Assembly (NCBI GenBank): GCA_013372555.1
Contig: JAAPAX010000006.1
Location: 2,306,501 to 2,370,500 of the forward strand
Direction: 5' to 3'
DNA from: Elsinoe arachidis
Taxonomy: Eukaryota; Ascomycota; Dothideomycetes; Myriangiales; Elsinoaceae
DNA: 64,000 bases
Both the position numbers and the translations under genes were made by a program. Below, one piece after another: positions 46,381 through 57,554 of this stretch (position 1 is its first letter; every line of letters begins with the position of its first letter). A model generated the notes under the pieces. That model did not search any database and was not told where the DNA came from. It worked only from the letters and a program-made list of their open reading frames with translations.

Positions 46381-48354
46381 TACTCCTTCACTAAATAGCT
46401 ATAAGGCTATTATAGCTAGTTAGTAGATTACTAACTTAAGGGATAGCTATTATAAGAAGGCCTTATACCTTCTAGGTAGTAATAACTTAGTAAGGCTATT
46501 AGCTAGTATATTAGCTAATAGAGTCTATATTATAGAGATAGGTCTAGTTTAGCTAACTTCTTGCCTTAGCTAGTAATAATAGATATTAACATAACGAAGA
46601 CATATATTAAACTTCTCTATTAGATTAGTAACAAGGCTAATAGTCTACTAGTTATTACACTAAATACTAATATACTTTAGAGGATAGATAGAGGCTATAA
46701 GTCTCCTCTACTATATAGCTTATTTAGTAGTTTCTGTAAGAGTAAGGAGCTTAGCTTCTATACTAGAAGTAGTAATAGTTAGCTACTTTATAGCCTTCTA
46801 GTCGATAGAGCTTTAGAATATTCTAAATAGATACCCCTAAAGGCTCTTCCTTAAATAGTAACTTCTAAAGCTAGTATCTAATAAGGCTTAGAAGATTAGT
46901 AGTAGTATTAAACTATTAAAGTAGAGAGCTAGATCTCTAGTCTTATAGAGATACTAAATAACTCTATTTGCTAGTCTTTAGTATATTAGTAAAGGGTTTA
47001 TTAGATACTCTAATAATCTAGAGGTAGTAAAGGCTATATTAGGCCTTATAATAACTGCTATAAAGTTAATAGATTCTACCTTCTACTAATAGAGATAGAT
47101 CTCTTAAGGTAAAGCTTAGTCTTTATTAGGCTAGAGTATCTCTACTAATAATAGTATCGACACTAGCCTTATTAGTTTAGTAATGAACTTAGTGTATATC
47201 TACTATATATACTAGGCTTAGCTTAGCTATAGCCTCTTAGTTACTCTATCCCTTGTGACTTAGATAGCTAGAAACTAGCTTAGATTCCTAAGTATCTTTA
47301 TCTTATACTTAGTATAGAGAGCTATAATAATAGTATTAGCCTTATACTTGTGCTTGTTAAGATATATAAGAGTAATATTATCTATAAAGAAGAAGATTAT
47401 TACCTTAGAGGTTAGCTAGAGACATAGAGCCTTAGAGGCCTAAGTAAATCTAAGGTTCCTTAGAGTAGTAGTAAATTCTATATACTAGAGAGCTAGAGCT
47501 TGTTTAAGGCTATATAGAGCCTTATTAAGCAAGAGAATAGCCTCTAATAGAGTAATACTAAAATAGTCCTTCCTTAGCTCCTCTAGGATAAGCTTAAATC
47601 TAGAAGAGATAGTATAGTAGATAGTCTTATTAATAGAGCTATTAATATAGGCATTAATAACATTTATCTAAATAGCCTCTATATCCTTATAAGCAAGAAT
47701 AGCTATAAGCATTCTAAAGACCTTAGTAGCTAGAGTTACTATATAGGTTTCTAACTCTATAGATTAGAGGTTATCTCTTATATAGAGCTTTACTTTATAC
47801 TTTATAATCTCTTCTTTATTATTAACTTTATATATAAACACCTATATTAATAGAACTAGCTTACTAGTTACTTAAGTAGTAAGTATAATAGTCTATATAT
47901 GCTTCTTATAGAGAGTAAGTAATTTAGCCTTTATAGTCTACTAGAATTACTTCTTATAAGAATAAGTCTTAAGTTTCTTTATATTAGTAGGTAATAGAGA
48001 AAGATTATCTCTTAGTTCTAACTAAGGCTAAATTAGCCTTATTACTAGATAAGTATTAAATGCTTAGTAATATCTATAGGCTATCTCTAGCTATACTAGA
48101 GTAGTAATATATACTTATCTTCTTAGTTTCCTTATTCTCCTTATAGTAAGGATATGCTTAGGAAGTAGATTAGCTAACCTTATAGTAATTCTCTAAGAGA
48201 GTTATTTATGTTAAACTTTAGCTAACTCTTTAGCTTAAACTTCTATTCTGTAATAATTAGACTTAGCCTTAGCCTCTAGTAGAGGTAATAGCTATATAAC
48301 TATAGAAGGTAGAGAAGCTAGAGTATTAAAGAATTACTCTAGTAATGTTACTTT

Positions 48355-48381
48355 CTAGATCTAAGCTAGGCTTAAATCTGG
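48355..48381 (-). repeat. 27-nt near-palindrome, copy f
   Basis: In the second Copia. On the coding (minus) strand it reads Phe-Lys-Pro-Ser-Leu-Asp-Leu-Glu. Same frame as copy g, 90 bp away. Confidence 0.65.
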
Positions 48382-48444
48382 AGTTAGTAACTATAATAAT
48401 ATACTATAATTATCTAGTAGAGGTAATAGAGCCTATTAAACTTC

Positions 48445-48471
48445 CTAGATCTAAGCTAGGCTTAGATCTAG
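48445..48471 (-). repeat. 27-nt perfect-armed palindrome, copy g
   Basis: The best-preserved copy: perfect 12-nt arms CTAGATCTAAGC and GCTTAGATCTAG around TAG. On the minus strand it reads Ser-Lys-Pro-Ser-Leu-Asp-Leu-Gly. Confidence 0.7.
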
Positions 48472-48516
48472 AGTTAGCTATAATAAAAGACTATAATTAT
48501 TTAGCCTCTTAGTTAG

Positions 48517-48564
48517 CTAAACTAGATCCTAAACTAGATACTAAACTAGATTCTAAACTAGATA
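48517..48564. repeat. 12-bp tandem repeat, four units
   Basis: Four consecutive units CTAAACTAGATN, identical except the last base (C, A, T, A). It lies in the Copia coding linker and keeps the reading frame, so it would encode a four-residue peptide repeat. Confidence 0.75.
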
Positions 48565-51222
48565 TTATTATTTAGGTTATACCTTAGGCACCTCTTTAGC
48601 TTAAGCTTTATACTCTTTAACCTCCTATAGAAGTCTTAGTAAATTAAGTAATCTAATAGGCCTAGGCTATAGTTGTTCTTCTAGCTTATAGAACTAAGTC
48701 TTATTAAACCTAATATCTCTTATTCTAAGGATCTTCTTTAAAGCTAGTATAAAGATCCTAAAGATATTAGTTAAGTTATAGCTAACTAGATATCTAATAT
48801 AAGCTCTTAGAGTAAGCTTATTACTACTTATAACATGCTTATCTAAGGTATAGGCCTTATATCTAAGTAGCCTAAGATAGAATATAGATAGAGGACATCT
48901 ATAAACTAGCTTAAAAGGAGTCTTCTAGTTAAGCTTCTTAAGAGATGTTTTGTTTATTAGATAGGCTACTAATCTATATAGTTTAGAGTGTAGTTCCTTT
49001 AGGAGATTAGTAAAGATAGTAATTACTCTTACTCTTCTTAATAGTATTACTCTAATCCTCTTACTATAACTATTCTATATAGGAGTATAAGGAGTAGATA
49101 GCTTATACTAAATACCTTTACTATTAAGGAAGATAGTAAATCTAAGACTAAAGGCACCCTTATTGTTGCTTCTAATAAATCTAATCTTAAAGCTAAGATT
49201 AGTCTTAATGTAGATAATTATCTTAATAGTAATTTTATTAAGCTTATATCTATAAGTATAACTAGTAACTAGATTATAGTTAGTTATTCTATAGGTAAAG
49301 TAACTTATATATCTTGCCTTATTAAAGCTAGTAAATCTATTAATAATAATATTAAAGATAGTTCTCTTAAAGAGCTTTATTATAGCAATTTTAGTATTAG
49401 AGCTCCTTAATATAAGCTACTAAGCATTAGATAGCTTATAAGTCTAATATAGAGACCTAAGATAGATTAGTTAAGCTAAGTTAGACTTAGTTAGAGTTAG
49501 TTTACTACTAACTATAATAGCTAGAAGGTAACTAATAGACTCTATACTTAGGTAGTCTATAACTTTATACTAAGATTAATTAGTCCTTATAATAACTAAG
49601 GTAAATACTAATAAGTAAGAATCTTTATTACTCCTTAATACTATAGTAGTAACATAGAGAGTCTTAGAGTTATTCTTAAGTATATATTAGTTATGTTTTA
49701 GTATAACTAAGAAAAGTACTTTTTCTTTATAACTAATCTCTATAGTCTAAATATTCTAATAGACTCCACTATTAATAAATCTCCTAAAGCTAACTAGATT
49801 AGTTATAATTAATAGTATATAGACTACACAAGTAAGATAGATAGTTACTAGCTATCTCTTATAGATAGCTATAATATTAATAGTTCTCTAACTCTTAATC
49901 TTAAGTAAGGAGTTACTATAGAATAGCTTCTTATAAGGTTTTATAATTCTAGTAACCTTATATCTATCCTTTATAGTATAATTATAGATATAATTAGTTA
50001 CTCTAGAATCTAGTATCTATAAGCTTAAGATATTACTAGTGGCTAAGATAAATACTAAGTGTAATCTAATAGTTATAGTTATATTAATTAGTACTAGTAG
50101 AGATAACCTCTTCTAAAGGTTAGCTTCTTTTATAAGGGTAGCTTTAACCTTATCCCTTAAGGCCTTATTATTTAGCCTTTACTTAACCTCTTTAAGGGTC
50201 TATTAGTTTAGTAACTACCTCTCTAGCCTAAGGTGCTTATTTAGATAGTAATACTTGCTCTATCTATGTCTCTTCTAGTATATATATTTAGGCTCTCTAG
50301 AGAAACTAAGCTTCTCTTTATAAGAGTTCTTAGTAGCTATAGGGAATACTATTACTCTCTTACTAGCCTTTATAGTAGTATATAGCTTATGTAGCTTATA
50401 GAACTATCTAAACTTAGTAATAAGTTTAAGCATAGTTAGTAGAGTTAGTAAATCTAGATTAATAAGATATTTATTAGCAAATACTAGCTTAGTCTTTAAG
50501 ATTAATAAGAGGAAGTCCCTCTAAGGCCTTAATCCTTAAGCCTCTAGAAAGTTATAATTCCTAGCCTTATCTATAACCTCTTCCTATTACTAAAGCTAGT
50601 AATCTATATTCTATAAGGAAGAACTAGATAGCTACTTCCTCTAGAGAGCTTTAACCTTAAGCTAAATAGCTATATTAGATAAAGTAAATCTATTCTTTAA
50701 TACTCTAAGAATAGCCTATAGATAAGGATCTTCTTCTAGCTAGATAATAGTAAAGACTTATAGTGTAATTAATAACTAGATAAGGCTTATAAGATCTGCT
50801 AAAGCCTTAAGCTACTTATTATACTATACTTGTTCCTTCTTATATATCTAGAAGAGTACTAAGAAGTTAGTATTTGCTACCTCTAGCCTTTAAGGCTTAG
50901 GAAGACTCTCTAGTTTAGTAGTCTTCTAAGGGTTAATAAGGTTCTATATCTTAGTATTTAAAGCTCTTATCTTAATAATATATAGCTAGCTAGCCTATTT
51001 AGCTAATGTAGCAAGAATAATAGGTATTCTAGCTGTTAAAGTGTTAGTATCTATAGTTATTTATCTCTTTATTAACACCTAAATTCTATAGTTATAGATA
51101 AGGTAGTACTTAATAGATTCTAATGCTTAAAAAGCGAGATAATAGAGAGTAAACTAATAAATAAGATAGAGAAGTAACTAAATAAACTACTTATATAGAG
51201 GTAGTTATACTAGGCTTATAAC

Positions 51223-51483
51223 TATTGACTTATATATAGGGAGGAAAAAGGATTAATTACTACCTAACCTACTAAAAGTTAGTAGACTATAACTATATAA
51301 ATACTTAACCTGTTAAACTAAGAGATAACTAAATTAATAGAACTCCTTAATAGTAACAGATTAAGACAAGAACTACCTAATTTGATTATAAATTAGTGAA
51401 GCTGTTAAAGAGTGCTTAGTTTAGCCTTAGGTGAACTGAATCAGGGTCCTTCTTGGCGCCCTTAGCCTATACCTCGGTTGACA
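51223..51483 (-). repeat. LTR of second Copia, right (5' LTR)
   Basis: 261 bp ending GGTTGACA. The inner part is mutated and the outer 120 bp retain CpA/TpG, the mirror image of the left LTR. Confidence 0.9.
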
Positions 51484-51488
51484 AAGCT
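51484..51488. repeat. Target-site duplication AAGCT, right copy
   Basis: Matches 46115-46119. Confidence 0.9.
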
Positions 51489-51948
51489 TGCAGGTCACGT
51501 GCACGGAGATCCTCGGCTCTGACCCCGTACTGCAGGGCAGGGTCGCGCCCAGCAAACTTCAGGCAGAGCTGCAGTTCATCTCTCATCCTTTCGTCCCCCA
51601 GACACGGGAAGCGTCCAATGACATTCAGCAGCTTGATTGTCACGCACGACACCGCAGCAATGCATGCATACAACCCTGTAAAGCCACCGAAAAGCTATCA
51701 GTCTTGGCCGAGTCTTCATTGGATTCTTCCACGGTGAGGCTGAGATACGCACCACTAGGGACGAAGATGATATGCAGGCGTTCCGATAGCGCGTTCGAGA
51801 TTGCGAGATTTGCTGCTGGAGGTCTTGTGCCACCACACAGCTGAAGGTGAGTCCAGGGAGTATCAAATGATGTCCACGCATCATGTCGACGCATCACTCT
51901 CCCATTCGCTTTCGTCTTCTTGTATCAGCGCATCTCTCAAGTCTCATC
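51489..51948. other. Upstream region of DUF3176 gene; possible truncated ORF on minus strand
   Basis: 460 bp with open minus-strand frames (51673-51489 and 51897-51640) that have protein-like composition and run into the Copia insertion. They could be the remains of a gene interrupted by it, or simply open non-coding DNA. No family recognised. Confidence 0.25.
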
Positions 51949-54592
51949 ATGCCTGGCACCTTTCACCGCGTTCCGACCGATGACGATACCAATGACCAGG
52001 TCTCTATCAGCGGAGATTCAGTCTCATCCATCGTTTCGGAACACTTTATTTCTCGCCAGCGGAATCCGTCTCTGAGCGAGGACAACGCCGCGGTACACGA
52101 AAGCGACCAGTCTCAAGACGCCCTCAGTCACGATTCTCGACCCGCATCTCATCTCAAGGTCCCGACCATCAAAGAATCCGCCGCCGACCCTGTCAACGAC
52201 GTACCCCAAACGCTGCCCGGAAGATGGCTTCGGACACGATACTGGGCGAATCAGCACTGGTTCTACGAGATCGCAGCATGTTTCATCAACGTCTTGGCTC
52301 TTGCCGCTATTGTAACCCTGCTGGGCATGTACAATGGCAAGCCTACACCTGAGTGGCCGAAAGTCATCACTATCAACTCTGCTTCCGCTGTCCTGGCTAC
52401 CTTGATGAAGGGATCCATGATCTTTGCGGTATCGGAAGGTCCGTACAGCTACTATCTCGCAAGCTTTTTCCTGATTCAAGAGCAGGTCTCTCGCAGATCA
52501 AATGGGCGTGGTTCACCCGGCAGCGGCAGCTGAGTGACTTGTCCGCTTTTGATTCAGCTAGTCGCGGGCCATGGGGTGCGTTACTCTTCTTGATCAAAGG
52601 CCGCCTCAGGTGAGTCAACAGATGTCAGTCGAGGCATACAGGGTCCAAATCTAAAGATCTGGTAGTGTTCTGACTGTCTTGGGGGTTTCCATAATAATAA
52701 TGGCACTTGCAACGGATGGCTTCACCCAGCAAGCGGTATCTTTCCAGACGTGCTACATCAATGATACGGTAGCGGCGGCAAGCGTACAGCGTGCGCAGAT
52801 CTTCAATGCTTCGGATTTTGAGTTCTTTTCCATCCACCCTACAGCCCCTGGAGAAGAGGACCAGTCACAATTCTTAGACACTCTACGGCGTGCGATGAAC
52901 ACGAACTTAAATAATTTCGATGTCGACATATTGCCGAAGATCAGTCATGAATGCGGGTCTAACAACTGTACCTTCCAGGACTATGATGGTTTCTACTCCT
53001 CGCTTGGTTTCCGCTCCCAATGCCACGATTTGTCTGCGAACATCCATGAAACCAACATCGACCAATTCTGGAAAGAAGGAGATCTGGGCTCGCCAACAAT
53101 GGAATATACACTTCAAGCTGTCCGAGACTCACCGCCATTAAGGGTGAAGACCTCATTCGGTCCATTCTTATCCCTCACTGCATCTGGTCCGCTTACAGCT
53201 CACTCATCCTTCTTCTCGCTCTGGGTGTTGATGATACGGGATCCCAAGATTGCGGGCATCATTATCACTGGCGAACAAAACCCTGGCTACAAGACCATGG
53301 CCTACCGATGCGACTTTACCCCCATCCTCAAACAATTCAATGCAGTGTCGGTGGGTGGCTTGCTCGACGAGGTCGAAATCTCTCGACAAGATTTGTCCCT
53401 CGTGGAATTCCCCACTTCGACTGCTTCCACCGAGTTTCTGGTACGGTCAACTTCCTTGATTGGATTCCCTCTTGTGAAGCGGACGTCTATTGCTGCTCTC
53501 TCGGAAGTATTCATGACCCCGGTTTCATTGATTGGGAGGCAGGTCTCTTCGATGGACCTGCTGGTTTCTGCTTCTGAATCGCAGTCGCAGCCGCAGCCTA
53601 CCATCGTGCCGGGTACGGGACCAGATTCCTCCGCTTCACAACGTACAAGCACAGATATTCAGAGTCCCACGTCCATCGTCTTGGCGGCATCTAATCCATT
53701 CGCCGGTACTCTGACGCCTGATGCCAGCCTTATGGTCGGTGTCACATCCGGGACCATCGTCTCGCAGCCGAGCACTGCCCCTGACCCTTCGAGCCAAAAA
53801 TCACCACAGGATGAGTTGGTATCTAGCACAAACGTGTCGCGAGATTACATGCTGAGCATGGCCGAAGTGCATGTGAACGGCGAAACCATAAGCTGTGAGA
53901 CGACCACAACGCCAGCAGCGAACCACAGCTTTCACTCCAGGACTCCGTCCAACATTTCCCAATACCACGATCCTAGATGTGTTGCGTTCCTCGGACAAGA
54001 TGCTGGCGAGCTACTGCGCACAGCTCTCTGGTTTCTATTCCCGCGCCACGACATGTCGAGCTTGGCTATCAATGTCACTGGGCAGAGTATACCAGGTTTG
54101 ATCAGGACTGTGGACAACCTGCACCTGTTCCCCCTGTACGACCGGGGCCAAGCGACACTGGAATCTGTGAACGCATATGCAGCTCGAGTCGCGGACACAT
54201 TGTCAGCATTCGTACGAGCGACAGCCAATGAGTCCGTAATTGGCAACGGACCTTCCATCGGTGTAGCACAAATCACGAGGACATGCGCTTCCGTGGCGTG
54301 GCCGTGGCTGGCGCTACCTGCTGCTCTCACGGTTTCGACCATAGTCTTTCTCAGCGCTACCATTCTGCACACCAGGTATCACAGCAGGAACAAGCTTTGG
54401 CCAGGTCTCCTGAAATCTTCGCCTCTCGGACTCATGCTTCACGGTCCAATAGACGATGAGACTTTCGATCACTACGATGGACCGAAGGATCTTGTGATGA
54501 TAGAGGACTTCTCCGACAGCATCAGGACGAGGTTGCAACGGAGAGCTGGTCACCGAGCAGAGGAACGAGAATTGGATGTCCGCTTTGATTGA
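51949..54592 (+). CDS. DUF3176 family membrane protein (846 aa)
   Basis: Exons 51949-52438, 52486-52609, 52666-54592; introns 47 and 56 bp, both phase-preserving. Residues 1-90 are a polar, probably cytoplasmic tail. The DUF3176 core begins WFYEIAACFINVLALAAIVTLLGMY (first membrane segment, about 104-128), followed by WPKVITINSASAVLATLMKGSM, then SQIKWAWFTRQRQLSDLSAFDSASRGPWGALL and a further hydrophobic segment VLTVLGVSIIIMALATDGF. A long extracellular part with many Asn-x-Ser/Thr sites and Cys follows. The final membrane helix is near residue 765, with a short acidic tail. The family is expanded in filamentous fungi and its function is unknown. It starts 460 bp from the Copia element and converges on the solute-binding protein gene. 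Confidence 0.85.
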
Positions 54593-55286
54593 GGATTGCT
54601 TACGCAGGGATGGTCTGTGGAGATATACAACCTACCAGACTCTCAATGCATCTGTCAAGTAGTAGAGGAATTGAAAAGGGTTTGCACGGGGAGGCGCGTA
54701 ACCAATGCAGCATGCGACAACATTCCGCACACCAGAGCTCCTCTTCTCCTTCGGAGAAATTCTGTCCGAGCGGGACCAGACATCGATTGAAGCTTTCCAG
54801 CCCTATATCCAGGGCCAAGCCACCTACTCCACAGGACATGACTTCATGTCCCAGTCTCGAACCTTGTCTGAACACCTGTCAGCGGAGCTTCACATTATTC
54901 CGTCTCGTTCAGCGGTCTCGCCGATGTGAGACACGGAAGTGGTCGTTGTGCAAGGCCGCCGCATCGCACCCGTCCAGAGAGGCAGGTCTAAACATGACGA
55001 GGCTGCCACGGAAGAGAGACGGTGAGAAGCTTGATCAAAGCTTATATGACGTGCTTCTGTCCACCAGAGCCATGTTTTCCGCCTCGCTTGCTTTGCCTGT
55101 TGTCGTTTCGATGGAGCTGAACGACGGTCCTTATTTGGTTCGCAGTAATTGACAAGTAACGCAGATGTCGGGTTAAGAACAGAGTGCCTGCAACAGCATG
55201 AAATTGAGGATACCACGACCTCGAAAATAGCTTCTCTGTAGAGATCCAACACCTGCACTGCTACTCCATCATCAACGTTCATACCA
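54593..55286. other. Convergent intergenic region
   Basis: 694 bp between two stop codons. A long plus-strand frame crosses it but has no domain, an odd Ser/Arg-rich composition and no homolog that I recognise. Confidence 0.35.
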
Positions 55287-56458
55287 TCAGAGGTTGTCAA
55301 GCAGAGGAGACAACCCCTGCGCCGTCCCCAGAATATCCTCAAACTGAAACCTCCAAGCCTCGACCTGATCCCTCTGCTTCATGAAAGGCCTAAACGAGGT
55401 ATAATCCGTATTATTCAGCCCAAACACACTCGTCCTGTTCGTGAAATCCGATCTCGCCGAAGGAGTCCCCGCCGCCGCCAGTCCACGCTGCCAGTCATCC
55501 GACACCAAGAACGACTGGAGCAGCCTCGCGGTGTCTGGCATCCTGGTGTTCTTCAGAATAGCGGAAGTCTGGAACCAGCTCATGTACCGATCCGACACAG
55601 GCGCGAGGAAAGACCACTCAGGACCAAGCGGGAAGGATGTGAATGTCAGGATCCTGGTCGTGGAGCCGTTAATCACAGTAGCCGGCGTGGCTGTTCCTCG
55701 AACCCATTGTACGTCTTGCTGCGCGAGCTTGCGGACCCACTCCCAGCCGTATTTCTGGACGATTAATGTCCAGGAGTACAACACTGCGTCGTCGTCGTTG
55801 GGGTAGGTTAGGACGAGCTTGCCTTTCCATTTCGGGTCGAGGACGTCGGCGTAGGAAGTGGGAATGTCTTGGGCGGGGACGGAGGCGGTTTTGAAGACGA
55901 AGCGGCCGAATGAGCCTGGGAGGGAAGTCAGCTATGGCAATGCCTGTGACGAAGTAATACTGGCCGCCGAAGTAGGGTAGGTAGGCTCCGTTGCGGTCGG
56001 TGAATTCTGGGAATAATTTGTCGAATGAGGCGGGCTTGTAGTTTTGGAGCCAGCCCTTGGCTTTCCAGTTGTCGAAGTCTTGCAGTGTTTGTAGGACTGC
56101 TACGTCGGCGTAGAAGTCGCCGCCTTGGAATTGGTTGTTGATACGGCCGTCATGGTACTTTGACAAGTCGACGGTGAAGTTGACCTTGATCAATGGGAAG
56201 GCAGCCTGGAATGCTTGGGCAATACCGCCGGCTTGGCTTTTCTCTGACTGATCGTCAGTCTTTGCCACGAATCAGGATGGGTGACTTGCCATCACCGCCC
56301 CAGGCGACTTGTAGTGTGCCGGTCTCCTTCTGAGCAGCAGCGTAGAGAGTAGGAAGGTCTCTGTTCTCAACATCTCTGTAACGTGGTGCGAGTTCTGGCG
56401 CAGCCATGACCGAGGCCGACAGGGCAGCCACGACGGCAGTATAGGTAGGAACTCTCAT
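55287..56458 (-). CDS. Secreted periplasmic-type solute-binding protein, frame broken
   Basis: A signal peptide (MRVPTYTAVVAALSASVMAAP) is followed by a type 2 periplasmic-binding fold of the bacterial ABC-transporter substrate-binding kind, a family also present as secreted proteins in ascomycetes. Exon 1 is 56458-56290. The intron 56289-56244 (46 bp) is GC-AG (GCAAGT to TCAG). Exon 2 starts at 56243 with EKSQAGGIAQAFQ. Family-like blocks: VNFTVDLSKYHDGRI, YADVAVLQTLQDFDNW, LVLTYPNDDDAVLYSW, and RDQVEAWRFQFEDILG. Between 55932 and 55914 the frame must shift by one base to join GIAIA with SFGRFVFKTA. The site resembles a splice acceptor but has no in-phase donor. Either a frameshift mutation, a sequence error or an unusual intron. 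About 374 residues if joined. Ligand unknown. Confidence 0.7.
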
Positions 56459-57394
56459 GGTGGTTGATGAAAACTAACACAACAGCTGTGATGTTCTTGT
56501 CCGATGAGAGATTGGATTAGAGAGACGAGGGGAGAACGAGAGGACAAGAGATCATTTTATGTTCCCGACTTACCTGCTGTTTGCTTCCAGTATGGTGAAG
56601 TATCACGCACAGCGGAAAGCTTCCATAGACAATTGCTCAGCAAGCTGCCAAGCTGAAACTCCACTGATGTGTAACGCTATTTCGCTGCTGTCATACCTGC
56701 AATACGAAACATTGCTCGAGGCTGTGTTCGCCATCGATGGAGACGCTGACCATGGTTACCGCCCCTATGATGGATACGTACCGTATCACAGATCAGGGCC
56801 AGATAGTTCTACACTCAGTCATTTGAAGGATGTCCTCTGGATCCTGTGCTGCGTCAGGTTCGCCAAGCACGATCTACGCTTAAAGTGCATGTCGGGACTT
56901 GGAGAGTGCTCTCCAAAGTTCCGAGCGGATCGCACGTGGAGACTTGATGTGATTTGACGTCTCAAATGTTTTGGCCAGGGAAATTGAAGTGGAGGTTGAA
57001 AACAAAGTTGTGGTCGGCGTTCCTAAGTGACGAACCTCGGAGTCCGGCGGAAAGCTTCCGGACCATGCTTCGTCAGCGACAGTGACTAGTCTCTTGCTTG
57101 GAGGAAAACCGATATCTTGAAGAGTGGCGGAAATCCCGTTAGACCGGGTTCTTCACGCGACGTAAACTCCTCAAATCAGTGTCGGTAGGCTGTTCTCCTC
57201 GAGGTATGTATCATTGCTGCCAGCCCTGGTATCTTTGTCCGTTACGCTTATCGCCTGCTTGTCTGGCAGGTAGGATGACTGGCAAGAATACAATGGTAGT
57301 TCTCCTTGCTGTGTTGTACCACGAGATCCGAAGTGGTGTTCAATAAGTTAGATCGGGCATTCAAATCAGACAGGACCGAGCAATCGTTCATCAT
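56459..57394. other. Intergenic region left of the MITE
   Basis: 936 bp upstream of the solute-binding protein gene. No gene supported; a 132-codon plus-strand frame at 56559-56957 lacks any recognisable feature. Confidence 0.35.
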
Positions 57395-57396
57395 TA

Positions 57397-57552
57397 ACGT
57401 GCAACATGGGGCTTTGCCCAGGTCCCCCCTTTGCCCACCAAGTGACTTTTTCACGTTCCGGTAAATTCCCGGCGACGATCACGAGAATGTGATTGGTAAA
57501 GGACCCTGAACTGTGCAAAGGGGGTACCTGGGCAAAGCCCCATGTTGCACGT
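57397..57552. mobile_element. MITE-like element with 38-bp terminal inverted repeats and TA duplication
   Basis: 156 bp. The arms 57397-57434 and 57515-57552 are inverted copies with one mismatch in 38, starting ACGTGCAACATGG. Both ends are flanked by TA (57395-57396 and 57553-57554). The internal 80 bp are non-coding. TA target choice points to the Tc1/mariner/pogo group. Not RIP-mutated, so recent or too short and low-copy for RIP. Confidence 0.7.
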
Positions 57553-57554
57553 TA

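Larger units (their letters stand above)
46400..51100 (-). pseudogene. Copia gag-pol, RIP-inactivated
   Basis: Minus-strand coding remnant. The reverse transcriptase catalytic strand is at about 47400-47370 (FFFIDNITLIY, family YVDD). RNase H lies at about 46960-46700, with a sequence corresponding to DWKA and STTEAEL in intact relatives. A Gag zinc-knuckle remnant is near 50270-50225. Interruptions are almost all TAG or TAA from RIP. The linker around 48350-48570 holds two copies of the 27-nt near-palindrome and a 12-bp tandem repeat. Ends are approximate. Non-functional. Confidence 0.75.
46120..51483 (-). mobile_element. Ty1/Copia LTR retrotransposon, RIP-inactivated (5.4 kb)
   Basis: 5,364 bp with 261-bp LTRs (46120-46380 and 51223-51483) and a 5-bp duplication AAGCT. 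pol reads leftwards. The size is ordinary for Copia and no other element is nested in it. CpA and TpG are nearly absent except at the outer part of each LTR. It lies between lsm12 and the DUF3176 gene. Confidence 0.92.

Noticed and set aside
54589..55152. 187-codon plus-strand frame after the DUF3176 gene
   Set aside because: Ser/Arg-rich, overlaps the end of the real gene in another frame, no domain and no splice logic. Likely chance.
55897..55941. A 45-bp intron (GTATTA to CCCAG) to repair the solute-binding protein frame
   Set aside because: Its length is a multiple of three and its phase returns to the same wrong frame, and it would remove a conserved-looking segment.
56559..56957. 132-codon plus-strand frame in the long intergenic region
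   Set aside because: No signal peptide, domain or codon pattern that separates it from background.
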